Assembly (NCBI GenBank): GCA_016218905.1 | Contig: JACRCS010001052.1 | Coordinates: forward strand, 1-6,550 | Length of the DNA stretch: 6,550 nucleotides | Reading direction: 5' to 3' | From: Deltaproteobacteria bacterium | Lineage (GTDB): Bacteria > Desulfobacterota_C > Deferrisomatia > Deferrisomatales > JACRMM01 | Part shown: positions 5,671 to 6,550 of the stretch, piece after piece | Layout of the letters: each line of letters opens with the position of its first letter | How positions within the stretch are numbered: position 1 is the stretch's first letter | Position numbers and translations under genes: made by a program | The notes under the pieces: generated by a model | The model's input: only the letters and a program-made list of their open reading frames with translations | The model's database searches: none | What the model was told of the DNA's origin: nothing

Positions 5671-6550
5671 ATGCCTTCAGATAGGCGGCGATGAACTTGC
5701 CCCAGCCGCTCGCCTTCGCGAAGTCGAGCCGGTCATAGACGACGCTGATGTCTCCCCTCGGGACGTAGATCGCGGCGCCGTGGGAACGGACGACCGTCGT
5801 GCCCTTGTGCGCCTCGGCCACGACGAACGGCAAGGGACCCGAGAGCGCCTCCTGCGTCGCCTTGGCGGCGGCCTTCACCTTCGCGCTCTTCACGCGCTTC
5901 GCCAGCTGGTCGCAGAGGTCGTAGAGGTCGACGAAGTCCCGGTAGTAGTACCGCTGCGTGTCGCGGATCGCCTTCGTCACCGCGGCGAACTCCCCGGGAG
6001 CGGCGATCGCCTCGGCGAGAGAGCCCCCGAGCGCCTTCACCGCCTTGGCTAGGGCGGGGCCGCGATCGACATCGAGAAGCGCCAGGGTTACCTCGCTCTT
6101 GAAAGAGGCGACATAGCGCTTCACGATCGCCTTCCCAAGCTCGGCCGGCGTCATCGAGGGCTTCGCCGCCAGGTCGGCCAGGATGGTGTCGTAGGGCCAC
6201 CCGTCGTTCGGCTCCGTTTCTTCGGAAGCGACGACGAGGTCCGTGCTCGACCGCACCTGGAACGCCACTTCGGCCAAGCTCATCAGACAAGCGTCGAAGC
6301 CGACGATGTCCACCTTCCTGCCGGTCTTCGCCTTCACGGTCTCCAGGACCTTCTTCAGCTCCGTGTTGTCGAGGAAGTCGCGGTTCGTGTCGTCGGTCGC
6401 GATCGCGCGAGTCCGCAGGGCGGCGTCGATCGTCGTCGAGAAGAGCGACCTGCGATAGCGCCGGGAGGCCATCGAGCGGGTCCAGCTCAGCGGCACGGCG
6501 CTCTTCGACGGTTGTGCGCGACGGCCGACCGAGATGCCGATCGCCGCGGC
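5669..6550 (-). CDS. Clostripain-family (peptidase C11) cysteine peptidase, 5'-truncated by window edge
   Basis: The frame is open at the right edge; 293 codons are visible before TAG at 5671-5669. Clostripain-family signatures, numbered from a GTG at 6496-6494, are the IATDDTNRDFLDNTELKKVL segment (32-51), the nucleophile motif VGFDACLMS (65-73, Cys70, codon 6289-6287), ASEETEPNDGWPYD (90-103), and a C-terminal SHGAAIYVP block (238-246) followed by YDRLDFAKASGW. C11 enzymes are clan CD cysteine peptidases, usually cleaving after Arg or Lys and often self-processed. The catalytic His, normally in a W-x-HG-x-GW motif upstream of the DDT segment, is not in the window. The GTG at 6496 is therefore not the true start; the frame continues upstream without a stop for at least 18 codons. 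Any signal or lipoprotein peptide would also be outside. It is coupled to the CHAT gene 15 bp downstream. Confidence 0.9.
   Translation of the reverse strand, partial: AAAIGISVGRRAQPSKSAVPLSWTRSMASRRYRRSLFSTTIDAALRTRAIATDDTNRDFLDNTELKKVLETVKAKTGRKVDIVGFDACLMSLAEVAFQVRSSTDLVVASEETEPNDGWPYDTILADLAAKPSMTPAELGKAIVKRYVASFKSEVTLALLDVDRGPALAKAVKALGGSLAEAIAAPGEFAAVTKAIRDTQRYYYRDFVDLYDLCDQLAKRVKSAKVKAAAKATQEALSGPLPFVVAEAHKGTTVVRSHGAAIYVPRGDISVVYDRLDFAKASGWGKFIAAYLKA

Noticed and set aside
2381..6052. A 1223-codon open frame on the plus strand, longer than any gene in the window
   Set aside because: It runs antisense through the CHAT and C11 genes, has no recognisable motif, and is highly charged and low-complexity (Arg, Glu, Gly, Asp). 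This is the usual antisense shadow of very GC-rich coding DNA; the opposite strand carries the CHAT, lipase and clostripain active-site motifs.
6494..6496. GTG at 6496 as the start of the C11 peptidase
   Set aside because: The frame continues upstream without a stop to the window edge, and clostripain-family proteins need the catalytic His region before this point. The true start is outside the window.

Overview
The window is a high-GC bacterial chromosome segment in which every convincing gene lies on the minus strand. Transcription therefore runs from the right edge to the left edge. Strong purine-rich ribosome-binding sites, very GC-rich third codon positions and large multidomain peptidases fit an Acidobacteriota- or Myxococcota-like genome. 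This placement is a weak inference; no RNA gene or marker protein settles it.

Layout in transcriptional order: (1) the C-terminal part of a clostripain-family (C11) cysteine peptidase, 6550-5669, whose start and catalytic His lie beyond the right edge; (2) 15 bp later, a 1142-residue protein, 5653-2225, fusing an alpha/beta-hydrolase (lipase-like) domain to a caspase-like CHAT protease and a further C-terminal domain; (3) overlapping the CHAT stop by 4 bp, a broken minimal nucleotidyltransferase (MNT-like) gene, 2228-2026, with two frameshifts and no 3' half; (4) a secreted esterase of the S-formylglutathione hydrolase/antigen 85-like superfamily, 2003-843, visibly lower in GC than its neighbours; (5) a 120-bp scar, 840-718, made of three collinear pieces of a second CHAT gene; (6) a lipoprotein gene, 700-1, open at the left edge.

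The first two genes look like a translationally coupled operon of two clan CD (caspase-fold) cysteine proteases, one of them fused to a lipase-like hydrolase. This arrangement is reminiscent of bacterial protease-activated effector or defence modules, but nothing in the window proves that role. The broken nucleotidyltransferase and the collapsed second CHAT copy show that the locus was once larger: at least two CHAT paralogues, one followed by an MNT-like gene and the other by the lipoprotein. The lower-GC esterase now sits between the two scars. I interpret this as an insertion/deletion that removed most of the second CHAT copy and the 3' half of the nucleotidyltransferase.

No tRNA, rRNA, CRISPR array, transposase or convincing terminator was seen. 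No gene-free stretch exceeds 300 bases.
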